The position numbers and the translations under genes are program-made. A stretch of DNA of 64,000 nucleotides, taken from contig JAEMBT020000001.1 of NCBI GenBank assembly GCA_018873245.2, positions 4,430,001-4,494,000 of the forward strand, in the 5' to 3' direction. Position 1 is the stretch's first letter, and every line of letters begins with the position of its first letter. Positions 48,088 through 58,719 of this stretch are shown here, piece by piece. A model generated the notes under the pieces. It saw only the letters and a list, made by a program, of their open reading frames with translations, did not search any database and had not been told where the DNA came from. Source of the stretch: Archegozetes longisetosus. Lineage: Eukaryota > Arthropoda > Arachnida > Sarcoptiformes > Trhypochthoniidae.

Positions 48088-50764
48088 GTGATATTTTGTG
48101 TTAGACTGAAATATATCAATACTCGCTCATTGTTATTATGTAAAAAGTGTCGACATTTTCAAGTAACTAGCTTTAGTTCACTATTTAAAAGTTCAAAACT
48201 TTGTATTATTGAATGGATTTTTTCTATTTTGATTATAAGTGGAAATATTGAACTAAACTCTGGCCCAGATAAGGGAGGATATCTCAACAGTGCAAATGAG
48301 GTAAAACCATACGAAAAAGATATAAAGCTTTTATGCAGCCAAAAAAGCTTTAAAATAATTCATTCTAACGTCAGAAGCATTAGAAACAAATTTCATGAAT
48401 TAAAAACTCATTGTGAAACTCTTAAACTTGATATTATGTCTATAACTGAAACATGGCTGGACTCGAATGATTATTATTTTGAATATAATATCAAAGGTTG
48501 AAAATTATACAGAAGGAACAGATCTAACGAAGTGGGTGGTAGAATCGCTGTGTTTTCTAAACTCAATGCAAATTTCAATATCTTATTGAATAATAGGGAA
48601 AATCTAGACATTGAAGTTATTAGTATTAGAATTACACAACTTAATACTAAGCCTATTGATGTCATAACAATATACAGATCTCTTTTTGCAGAAGTGAAAA
48701 ACTATTAATCAGTTTGAAAGACTTCTTGAAGTTATCTAAAGTGGTGAAAAATTAATAATTGGAGACTTAAATTTGAATTACGATACAAATAAGCATAAAT
48801 CAGATGGTAACATTTTTTCTGAAGTTGTGGAAAATTGGGGTTTTACGCAACACAAATGATTTTACACGTGCGACTGATAACACGAACTCATGTATAGACC
48901 ATGTATTATCGAATCGTTTTATTAATATTGTGGACAGTGGCGTACTCAACCTAACTGTTTTTGATCATAATACCATTTATACTGTACGTAAGCTTAACGA
49001 TAATTCTAAAAGTAAGCACGATGAAGATCTTTATACATTTAAAGAAACTGGAGAAAACTTTGTAATGAAAAATATTTATCCGGTCTCGAAGTCATACCCT
49101 ATGACATGATGATAATAAACAGTTTCGATCTTGAAAGTGCTGCTACTTTTTATACTTATTCTCTTAAACAGCTAATTGAAAAACACTTTCCCAGTACTAC
49201 AAAGAGAGTCAGAAAGAAAGACCAGATAAATGGTTGACAAATGATATAATTAAGCTTATAAGATAACGTGACATTTTGAAAAATAATATTAAAGCTAAAA
49301 AATTAGCTTGATATTTGACTCACTATGGAGTGAATACAAGAAAATGGGAAATTTAGTGGTAAGCAAAATACGTAAATCTAAAGCAAATATTGTCACCAAA
49401 AGACCATTATTATTGAAACCTAAACCTAAAGAGTTTTGGCGAGCGTTAAACTTATTGTTGCCAACAAAACGAATTTTAGCTCAAAGACAGTTTAAATTAT
49501 GAACTATCATGTGAAGAACTTGATAATCATTTTGTTAACGAGCCTCCAAATATAGTGAACAGAGAGTTAACACATAATAATGGCTTAGATCTGAATATTA
49601 ACTATGAAGGCGTGTATGTTACAGATGAATACCAGTTTCCATCTGTTACAGAATTTTTTATTAGTGAACGAATCAAGAGTATATCTAATAAAAAAGCCAA
49701 GGGTTGGGACGGTATAGGGTCCAATATTTTAAAGTTATCTTCAAGCATATTAGTATTTTTAATCACATATTTGATTAATTTATCTTTAAGTACATGTATT
49801 TTCTTTCAATTTGGAAAACAGCCAGAGTCACTGCCCTTCATATGGGTGTCTAGAGAACGTTCCGAATAAATCACCCTCCAATATCCGTATTGCCTATAGT
49901 TAGTAATATACGAGTAAACGCTGTACATAACTCTCTTTTTAATTATATAATATTAGGTCAAACCATAAGTAATTGCAAACTTTTACATGTTTTATTATGA
50001 AAAAGTTTGCAATTACTTATGGTTTGACCTAATATATCACGAGAAAGCCCTTTTTCCAAATATCGGTTTTGGTTTAGAAAGTTTTCAGCAGTTGATGCAT
50101 TGCTTGCAATATTACGCAAGATATTTGATGCTAGAAATGCAAATAGGTTTGTAATAGGTATATTAATTGATTTGAGGAAAGCTTTTGATATTTTAAATCA
50201 TGAGATTTCTATTCATAAACTTTATAATCTTGGATAAGGTACGGCTTCGTTGAATTGGTTCAAGTCTTATATTAAGTACAAAGAATAATTTGTGAGATAT
50301 AAAATGAAATCTTTTAAAATCTACAGGTGTGGCCCAGGGGAGTATATTGGACCCACTTTTATTCTGTATTTATATAAATGACATACATTTGAATAGAGAA
50401 CATTTTTTACATGAAGACAATGCCACGCTAGTGATTGGATCTGACAATTTCGAGGATTTAATTATTAAATCTAATAAAGATTTAAGGGTAATTTTTGAAT
50501 GCTTGACAAAAATCGTTTAGTTGAGAGTATCAATAAATGCAATTATATTATAAGTGGTCGCAAAAAGCATAAAATTAACTTCAATGTAAAACCTAATGAC
50601 ATTTCTTTAAATCAGATGAAATCAATAAAAAGTTTAAGATTAATTTTTGATGATCAAATAAAATTTGACTCACTTACTTATTATGTTACAAAAAAACTTT
50701 TTCAAATAGTTGGTATATTGAGGAGAATAAAGCACTCGCTTCCTCAATTCGTATTATCTCTCAT
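48088..50764 (+). mobile_element. Dead CR1/L2-like LINE (endonuclease and reverse transcriptase)
   Basis: Read across frames: the AP-endonuclease with ELNSGP, HSNVRSIRNKFHELK, SITETWLDSN, then IGDLNLNYD, SCIDHVLSN and FDHNTI, and the reverse transcriptase with KAKGWDGIGSNILKLSS, PPISVLPIVSN, LIDLRKAFDILNH, AQGSILDPLLF and, in place of the catalytic F/YADD box, LHEDNATLVI. This is the order of ORF2 in CR1/L2/Jockey-type LINEs. Frameshifts and stops are spread over the length, the catalytic box is lost (ADD to EDN), an 80-bp MITE sits in the reverse transcriptase, and the 3' end is cut at about 50764 where repeat R1 begins. It cannot be mobile. It separates the two copies of the secreted-protein gene. 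Confidence 0.85.
49953..50032. mobile_element. 80-bp perfect palindromic mariner MITE
   Basis: Two 32-bp arms, TTAGGTCAAACCATAAGTAA… and its exact complement, enclose a 16-bp loop. TA precedes and follows (49951-49952, 50033-50034). The end sequence TTAGGT…AAGTAATTGC is that of mariner elements. It is inserted between two conserved blocks of the LINE reverse transcriptase. Transcribed RNA would form a near-perfect hairpin. Confidence 0.9.
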
Positions 50765-51184
50765 TTTAAAATCCTCAAGATAACTTAGAAATACACATTC
50801 TTTCCATGATAGTAATCAATTTATGTTTATAGGTTCACTTAATTAATTAAAATGTAATTAACTATTTTGGGTGTCGCCTCAAACTAAAGCTTATCATATC
50901 TAATATTTAAAATAATTTTAATAATTAAATATCTAATATTGTAATAACGTCTAAGTTTCTTATTCGAACCTATACTGTAATACTCATTTAACAACTTATA
51001 CTTCTAAACTTTTCATAAATCACATTTATGTCAAAAATTATTGCTAATTTAAAGATTGCTTTCCGGTCTTACCCAAGAAATCTTTAAATGCTTGTCTAAA
51101 CTGTACAAATTATGAAGACAGCTGATAATAATCATAAATCTTAAAAATTACCTAAGTACATTCCAGTTATACAATCTCCCAACC

Positions 51185-52269
51185 GATTCCCCGACATAAG
51201 ATCGAAGAGAAAATACCGAATGAAAAAAGATCGAATCAATAATATCGAAAACAAAAAGACCGAATGCGACATAAGACCGAATGCGACAAAAGACCGAACG
51301 CGACAAAAGACCGAACGCGACATATGATCGAATGCGACAAAAGACCGAATACGACATATGATCGAATGCGACATAAGACCGAATGCGAGATAAGGCAGAA
51401 TAAAGTATAACTCAAACTTCTAATTGATATTTATATATAATGCTCTTATTTTCAATTTATTTGAATTTGTGAAACTATATACTGTACAATAAAAGCTCGA
51501 TATAACGAATACTCAAGGAGTAAAAATTTTTGTTCCTTATATCATTCTGTATGTAATATCGAAAGTTGGAATGTATCAACTTTTAGAGTTTATATTAAAT
51601 AACAATATCAATTCAATAAATAGAAGTAAATTTTTAAAAAACTATTTATTTTCGTCTGAATATTTTTCTCAAAGATATTAACATCCGAAATTTCTTTTTA
51701 TGAAATGAAACTTTTGGGAGATACTGTCTTTGAAGTTATTAGTTTAAAAGCACTTAAAAATCAAAATATTATATCAGTTTAAAGTTGAAAATTTAATTTT
51801 AATACTACAATACTTATGAGAACTCTATAAGAAATATATTTTATATCGAATGTGTGCAAGCTTCATTGTATCTACATATGTTTATTGTATCGAAATGTCT
51901 TATATCGAGCTTCTACTGTATTTTGTCAAAGATCCGATTATTTTTTCTTACATATGAAATTATATAAATTTGATCAATCATTTCATGTTTTATTATACTA
52001 AAAAATTATAAATTTGATTAGTTCGAACGAAAGATTTGTTCTAACAATTTATTTTTAGAATTTGATATAACATATTTGACCCTATTTTGCATTTAGTAGT
52101 GTCGCATTCAATCATATGTCGCATTCGGTCTTGTCGCATTCGGTCTTTTGTCGCATTCGGTCTTTTGTCGCATTCGGTCTTTTGTCGCATTCGGTCTTTT
52201 TGTTTTCGATATTATTGATTCGATCTTTTTTCATTCGATATTCTTTCTTCGATCTTATGTCGTAATACC
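51185..52269. mobile_element. 1.08-kb foldback element with GACCGAATGCGACATAA repeat arms
   Basis: The 9-bp target duplication CTCCCAACC is at 51176-51184 and 52270-52278, checked against the uninterrupted site in copy A (CTCCCAATCC). Both arms begin CGACATAAGATCGAAGA and continue as about 7-8 (left) and about 6 (right) copies of a 15-17 bp unit GACCGAATGCGACATAA. The inverted right end GGTATTACGACA resembles that of the element at 31671-32502 (GGTATCAGGACA). The interior holds a pogo-like MITE and no transposase. It is MULE-like by duplication length and arms. Confidence 0.85.
51480..51920. mobile_element. Pogo/Tigger-like MITE nested in the foldback element
   Basis: The ends TACTGTACAATAAAAGCTCG and, inverted, TACAGTAGAAGCTCGATATA share AAGCTCGATATAA, the form seen in pogo-like MITEs of arthropods. 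There is no coding capacity. It is younger than, or was captured by, the surrounding foldback element. Confidence 0.6.
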
Positions 52270-52641
52270 CTCCCAACCCTAGTTAAATGTGTTAGCTATC
52301 TTATAATAATTTAACCTATTATTATAAAGTATCTTCCTATTCAACCTGCCTATTTTCCCGTAAATATTGTCTTTCCTGAATTTTTCGCTCTTTCTTACGT
52401 ATTAAAAATTCTGTGAATCCTTATGAAGTTTGTATTATGGTTTATTACTGTGCTCAATAAAGTGATTATTGTTCAAGTTTTTGTTGATTTCTTACAAGCT
52501 TCTATAAAAGATTCTAGACTTTGCAATTTCACCTCAATGGAAAGTAAACATCAAAAATGCTTTCAAAATAAATCATGGACTGCATTATTAAAGTCGAATA
52601 AATAATACTACTGTGAATGATTTTTTATTTATGCAATCTAT

Positions 52642-52647
52642 TTTATT
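52642..52647 (-). terminator. Polyadenylation signal of gene B
   Basis: AATAAA on the minus strand about 157 bp after the stop at 52804, in a stretch aligned with the 3' flank of gene A. Confidence 0.5.
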
Positions 52648-52803
52648 AAAATGGAAAATTTGGAACTCTTAAAATATCAATAATATTCATTTGAATTTAA
52701 GATATTTTTTTGACAAAATAAATTTTAAGTATTAGAAATTTTAGGTTAGGTTAGGTTAGATCCTTCAGTTTTTTGCAAGTTATTGACTGAAAATAAGAAA
52801 TTA

Positions 52804-54241
52804 TTACACCTTTCGTCTGAATAAGACCGATTGAAAATTTTGGTCATCTGTGTCACGATAGCTATCATCTGTCACGCCCGGGTTGAAGTAACTTTTAACG
52901 CTTCCGGAACAATCTGATTCACATTTTCCACCTTTAATCTTTATAGTGGCTTTATTTGTTTTGAGTTGTGTGAGTCCTTTTTCCGATTTGCAGGCACTGC
53001 AATCGTTATTGATAAGAAAAATTTCCATACCTACTTCTCCTCCACCACATATTGAGTCGTTTAAATAACCATTTAACTTTGAATATATGCTACCTGAATT
53101 TAAGATTAAGATGAGGAAACTCTCCAAAATGATGAGGAACACAAATAATTTCATACCCCAATGAAAATAACAGTGTCATCCAAATCCGGGAAAGTTATAT
53201 GTTTAATATCTTCTCCCCCTCGACTTGTTTCTTTCGGAGGATTGCCTCGCTCGTTATCATAGCATTGTCCTCGATTGAATTTTACATCAAACGGAATACT
53301 AATTGTGATCTTATAAGCACCAGTACATTGAAAATCTTCAATTAATGAGAACTTACTTTTCAGCTACAGTAATGATTACTCAAATTAGACCTTAATTTAG
53401 AAATTTTCAGATTCTTTCGGTTTTCCTCGATAGTCTTTTGGCATTATTGTGGATCACACGTATAGAACCTAATAAATTATTATCTAGCTAGATCTGCATT
53501 TAACAGTAATATGTGATGAATTCGACTATAAGTAATTTACTATTAGTACGAATTTTATAAAAATTATTTGAAGATTTTATTTTTATACAAACTAGATTTC
53601 GGTGGTTTATTAATTATTTAATTACTGCTAGTTTAGACTTTGATTAAAATAATTGACTAAAGAGTTGATAAAATCGAATGTAAGAAAGCTCTCAACATTT
53701 TTAAATAATTTTTAAAGTAAAAATAAGTTTTAAGTTCAATAATTTCAATCGTTAAGATCTAAAGTTTAAAATATTATAGAAAAATGTTTTTCATTATAAA
53801 GATGTTATTTTTGATGCCTAATGAGCGAAAACGACCTAAGCTTAATGTTTAATCTAAGTTTAAAGTTTGATAAGTGGGAAAAATGAAGGAAATATCAAAA
53901 TTCTCTGACCACTCTAATCTTAGAATCAGCTGTGCAAGTAAAATCAAAATAAGTTTTTATTGATGATTTTCATCTTGATATTGAATCTTTGGATAGACCT
54001 CAAAACATTAAAAATGAAAGTATTTTAATTTTATGTACAAAAAATTTAAGTAAAAGTCTCACAATTAAAGATACTTGGATAGCTCAAGCTCAGCTCAGCT
54101 CAAACTGAGGTGATGTCTAACACTTATTTAAATGATATTGGATTAAATGATAGAATATTCACCGAATTCCTTGTTATCGGAATTACATTCAGTCAAAATA
54201 AAAATCAACAAAAGTAATGCTAACTTCAGGAAAGCGTACAT
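52804..54241 (-). CDS. Secreted cysteine-containing protein, copy B
   Basis: Paralogue of the 44347-46302 gene. Exon 1 (54241-54163) is a signal peptide, MYAFLKLALLLLIFILTECN. Copying the exon borders of A gives a TGA in exon 2 and a one-base phase error between exons 3 and 4. Both vanish if two acceptors have moved: exon 2 from 53998 to 53929 (strong site TTACTTGCACAG, leaving a 20-nt exon) and exon 4 from 53093 to 53076 (TTCAAAG). Exons 54241-54163, 53929-53910, 53363-53157 and 53076-52804 then give 579 nt, 192 residues, unbroken. The conserved end remains (NNDCSACKSEKG, IKIKGGKCESDCSG, YFNPG), while one cysteine of exon 2 is lost. An open last exon despite about half of residues differing argues for selection. 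Alternatives: a pseudogene, or a short form starting inside the last intron (116 residues from 53154). Confidence 0.55.
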
Positions 54242-54318
54242 ATTAAATTTGATTATTTCGCTTGTTTTATTAACTTTGAAGTAGTAATAATGAATAAAAT
54301 TTGCTAATAATAACGACT

Positions 54319-54325
54319 TTATATA
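54319..54325 (-). promoter_or_regulatory. TATA box of gene B
   Basis: TATATAA on the minus strand, 78 bp before the ATG, aligned with the TATA box of gene A. It shows that the core promoter of copy B is kept. Confidence 0.7.
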
Positions 54326-55725
54326 CCTTACTGTGGCTTTGGTCTTTCTTTAGTTCACAGATGTGACTAATTACAAACTAAAATGAAAGAAACACATCAC
54401 TAAATAAATCATTAAATACATACACGAGCTATTTTAGAATATATCAGATCTAAACTCATAACTACTGATGGTAGAAAAAAGGATTGCATAAAAACTTAAT
54501 TGCACACACAATAGACTGGTTATTAATAATGGGGTGATTAACTTTACAAAACTCACTCTATCAAGTAAATAAAGCTTTAAGTATGAAACACTTAATTGAG
54601 TGTAAAAAAATTGTACAATAAATTAATTATTCATAAGTTGGACATGAGCTCTCCCTAAAACTTTTGAAGCGTCTCTTTAAATATATTTAGGGTTAAGGAG
54701 ACAACTTCCCTTCATATTTGCTTCGATCGTCATTCAATAATGTTATTCGCTGATCAGTTTTTTGCTAACCAGGTATGAGGGGTCTCAAAGATAACTTATC
54801 GACAAGTGGTCAATAAGTTATTTACATGCGTATTTATCAGTCTGAGAATATGTAAAGCTTAAACATTTTTAGCATCTTTTGAACATTTCATTTTTATGTC
54901 CAATACAGTTAGTTTAGAATGAATTGAATTAGAGTTTTACAGATAGGCAGCTGTATGTATTCAAATATTTCTAACATGCTCTCAATGAGATAAAGTTTAA
55001 TGAGTGATAAGGTAAAGTTTTGTATATTAGTTCGTAGTTATTAAAATTGAAATTCATCCCTTAAAATAAGTTTTATTTTTGATATTTTTGATATTTCTGA
55101 CTTAACTGTGCAATCTTAACACTAAATCAATAAATAAATTATATTCCCATAAATTTTATTAAATTAATTTATAACACAATAGTAGTTGGAATGATTATAT
55201 TTGTGAAAACTTGATTTAATATTCATGAGTGGAATATTTTCATATAAAAAAATTTATTTGAAGTATTTTAGTCATTAATATCTTAAATTTTAAACAGATA
55301 TAATAATTGGTAATTTAACTAATTTATCAAAAGTCAGGACAAGATTGAAATAATTGTTGACTTTTACATAATTAACAGTTTTTATTGCACATTTCATTAA
55401 GGAAAGTAATCAGAGATTCAAAAGACTAAGCTTCTGTTAATCCAGTTGTAAAAAATTGTTCACATAAATCCAAAATGCGATATAAGAAAGATAAATGTGA
55501 TATAAGATAAGACAGCCAGTACATGGACCATTTATTATTTGACTATTAATATTGATATAAGCTAAACCTTCGAAAAATATGAAATAACTTTTAAATGCTT
55601 TTATTACATTGAGTAAACAACTAGTAATAGTCATGTGAAATTAGGAAATGAACTAAATATTTCCGATGAACTACTAAGATCTATCAAATTAAAATCTGAA
55701 TTGAAAGTTTCAAAGGAAAACCTTA
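54326..55725. other. Upstream flank of gene B, then non-coding DNA
   Basis: Up to about 54560 the sequence aligns with the upstream repeat unit of gene A. Beyond that, nothing but AT-rich DNA is seen. Confidence 0.45.
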
Positions 55726-56266
55726 GGATTTCGGCTGTACAGGCAGTTGCTCAGAGAGTTCCCTGTTTCAAACTTTCACCCCAAAAACCGGTTTTTATTT
55801 ACTAAAGATAACCACAGAGACTGTGATGGTGTGTGTAATTTTATAATAGTGTGTATATATATGCCATTTACTTATTATTAATATTAATCCTTTAGAAAAT
55901 CTATTTATTAATAAAACTATTAAGTGTAAAATTATATGTGCAAAGATCCTCAGGCGAGTGGTTAGAATATAAACATGACTATCATCAACTGATCCATGTC
56001 CATAGATGATAAAAATCATGTTTATACTCTATTTACTCATCTGAAGAGATACATCAACTCTCTTTTGACAACTTTACTGTTCAACTTCTTGAGTGCGCGC
56101 CTATTGAGCTATCAATACAAATATGTTTTAGTTTAGCGGCTAAATTTACGCTTAATTGTGTCACTTTATTACTGGCTTAAAAGTCATTAAAAGTTTTGGG
56201 GTTTTATATCAGCGCATTTAGGGCTTTTTAAGACAGAGATTTCCGCTGCCTGCACAGCCGAAATCC
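55726..56266. mobile_element. 541-bp MITE with GGATTTCGGCTGTACAGGCAG ends
   Basis: The left end GGATTTCGGCTGTACAGGCA and inverted right end GGATTTCGGCTGTGCAGGCA differ at one base in 20, and CCCCAAAA follows further in on both sides. TA flanks both sides (ttaGG… and …CCta). The inside has no transposase. The superfamily is uncertain; a TA target would suggest Tc1/mariner. Confidence 0.75.
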
Positions 56267-56879
56267 TATAAGAAAAACTAATCCAATAACTAATGAAAAT
56301 CAAAAATTCAGTAAAGAAGGTATTTAAATATGTTAAGAATGTATGCACTTAAGCCATAATTAACAGCACATCATTAAAGGAGACGAAACTTATTCCACAG
56401 TTGATGCTCAAATGATTATAAAACTTAGGAATATCGAAAGGTTTGGTCTCACTTAAGAAATGTATATTCTGAAAGATGAACAACTGGATCAGTTAAATAA
56501 TTGATCATAAAAATTTAAAGAGAAACAAAAATTTCGCTATATGTACAGCCTAATGTCATTTACTAAAACTAAAATACGAATTGTCGCCAAAAATGGGTTC
56601 AACGTCATTAGCAATTAGCTAAACTAAAGTTATTCACTTGTTATTATGTTAATTCTATGAAAAATAACTCATTCATCACTAAAAATGTTATAAGCAAATG
56701 AATCTTATGTTTATTTCTTCTCTGAGCGTAATATGCACGTAAAATAAAAGCTTTGGCATGAAACAAAAAATTTAACAACTTTTCTTGAGAATACTGGATA
56801 TCGCAGCTGATTTATTACTTTTTACATTAGAATTTGTGCAAAAATAACTAGAAAATAAGCGTAAAGTTCTCTTTATTAA

Positions 56880-57350
56880 CCCTTTATCACAACTTAGCTT
56901 CTGAAAACGTAAAATTAACTGTGGAGTAAAATGTTACCCCACGTTTTCCATGCTTTATATCTGTTTTAGGTTAGTCTGAATGCTTTGATAATCAAGGTTA
57001 ACTCTTGTTTTCGAAGTTTAATTTAATAATTAATTAATTTCTAGTTATTATCTGCTACAGCGTCATCATTGGTTCAAATTGCTAGTGGCGAAATTATAGC
57101 GCTGCGACACATATAGCTAACACAAAGCATTGCGATGTTAGGGGAAATTTCTGTCCTCAGTGAGACATGTTGCCGAAAAAATATTTTAAATAAAGTTATA
57201 AGCCTAAACTAATTATATTTTTGCTACTCAAAGCCAGATATGTGACTGAGGAATACGAAATTCTAAAGAAATGACGATATTTTGTTGATTTTTGCGAGAT
57301 TTTTAAAGTCAAACTTGGGAACATTTTACCCCACAGTTGTGGCGAAGGAT
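56880..57350. mobile_element. piggyBac-like MITE
   Basis: The left end reads TTAACCCTTTATCACAACT and the inverted right end TTCAATCCTTCGCCACAACT. Both are followed by ACTGTGGRGTAAAATGTT-like sequence. TTAA plus CCCTTT is the piggyBac pattern; the right TTAA has changed to TTCA. About 470 bp, non-coding. Confidence 0.55.
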
Positions 57351-58719
57351 TGAATAAAATATTAAAATTTCGTTATTATTACAGGGTTATAAATTGCTAT
57401 TTTCCGAAATTTAAATTATCACCGCACTAGTAAGCGCTTGCTAAATTTTAAATAACTTCGTCATTTGTAATAGTGCTGCCTCTAGTTTGTGTTCCATGAG
57501 AATCTGCCAATTATCTTCTACTGTAACTAAGAAACAACCAGCATGAGCTACGACTATCATAAATTACCTTTTTCCAAGAAAGGTTTTGGATTGAGTTATA
57601 TCAAGAAGGAATTTGAAAGTGAGCAAATGTTTGTAACAGAAAGATCCGTATATAATACAATCCATTTGATTGCAATTTATCCAAAGTCATCGTCTGAAAT
57701 TAAAAAATTGTCAAATTACATCTTATAGTGAACCACTCGCTGCTATTTAAAGTGTTCAATATAACCGTATACTTCTGTATGCAATTTAAGAAATAAGTGT
57801 TCGATATAGCGTTCACTATAAGTCGATATTCGCTAAAAGCGTGTTCATCATAAACGGGATTGACCGTATCGAATTTAAGAGACACATAGGGATTGTACTG
57901 ATGAGTTTACAATAAAGCCGAAATCACTAAATGGCTTTTGGAAAACTTGGAAAACAATGTGGTCAACAATATCTGTTGAAGATCTTTTATCTGTATTCGA
58001 TTGGTAGAGGCGCCGATGCAGAATAATAATTAAGGTTGATGGTGGTCATATTGAAAAAAAAATTCCAAAACCCTAATTTTAATTTAAAAATAAATTTTGG
58101 AAAATAATAATTTATAACCCTGTATATTTACCTCATTTGGCTGAAAAAAGTCAATTAGCAATAAATATATCAACATCTTCGTCAATTATATATGAAACTC
58201 ATTTTACTATGTAAAACTCATTTTTTGGTTCAATAAACTTGATTCAGCTGTAAATTTATAATAATATTAACAACTTGAAAAGCAACAGATTGCAAATCAA
58301 ACCTTTCATAAGTGGTTTTATTTATTATAAATTATTCTAAACATTATGCTAAAATGGTGGCTCTTTAAACTAATACAATAAAGAATTACTATTCTACGCT
58401 AAATTCAAGTTTTAGAAGTAAAGAGTGAATTTAGAAATTATTTTTAACTTGGAATTAGCAATAATTTTAGCACTATATTAAAAATCGTTTAGGAAAATGT
58501 TTACCATAATAAATATAGTTTTATTTTGAAAAAGTTAGACTAAAACTAACTCTTTCCATAGGATTTGATAAATGTAAAGAGGATCCACCATAAATAAAAT
58601 ATGACGACTAGGTTTTGACATATTTTTATTTTATTTCTAAACTTTATGAATGAATCCATATCTATCTAAGTTTTATATAACAATTTATAAAGACCTGACA
58701 GAAGTTTTCCAGCAATCCT
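57351..58719. other. Non-coding DNA with a short inverted repeat
   Basis: A perfect 12-bp inverted pair CTTATAGTGAAC / GTTCACTATAAG (57722-57733, 57815-57826) lies in sequence resembling a pogo-type MITE end (CAATCCCGTTTAT near 57860, inverted). No gene is supported. Confidence 0.45.

Larger units (their letters stand above)
50765..52500. repeat. Repeats R1 and R2 beside secreted-protein gene B
   Basis: R1 (50765-50935) follows the truncated LINE directly. R2 (50940-52500) is split by the foldback element at 51185-52269; joining its two sides gives the same order of phrases as at 43402-43910. The fragment was therefore intact when the foldback element arrived. Confidence 0.65.

Noticed and set aside
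51141..51374. Minus-strand open frames with repeated SVFCRIRSFVAF
   Set aside because: They are translations of the tandem repeat arm of the foldback element, not a repeat protein.
51185..52269. GACCGAATGCGACATAA array as a CRISPR
   Set aside because: Units are contiguous without unique spacers and are mirrored in inverted orientation within a transposon of an animal genome.
44290..52765. TTAGG runs (44296, 45705, 52742) as interstitial telomere
   Set aside because: Only two to four units each; two are in the same aligned 3' flank of the duplicated genes, so they are inherited with it and are too short for a telomere trace.
55795..56019. 74-codon minus-strand frame
   Set aside because: It lies inside a MITE and has chance-like composition.
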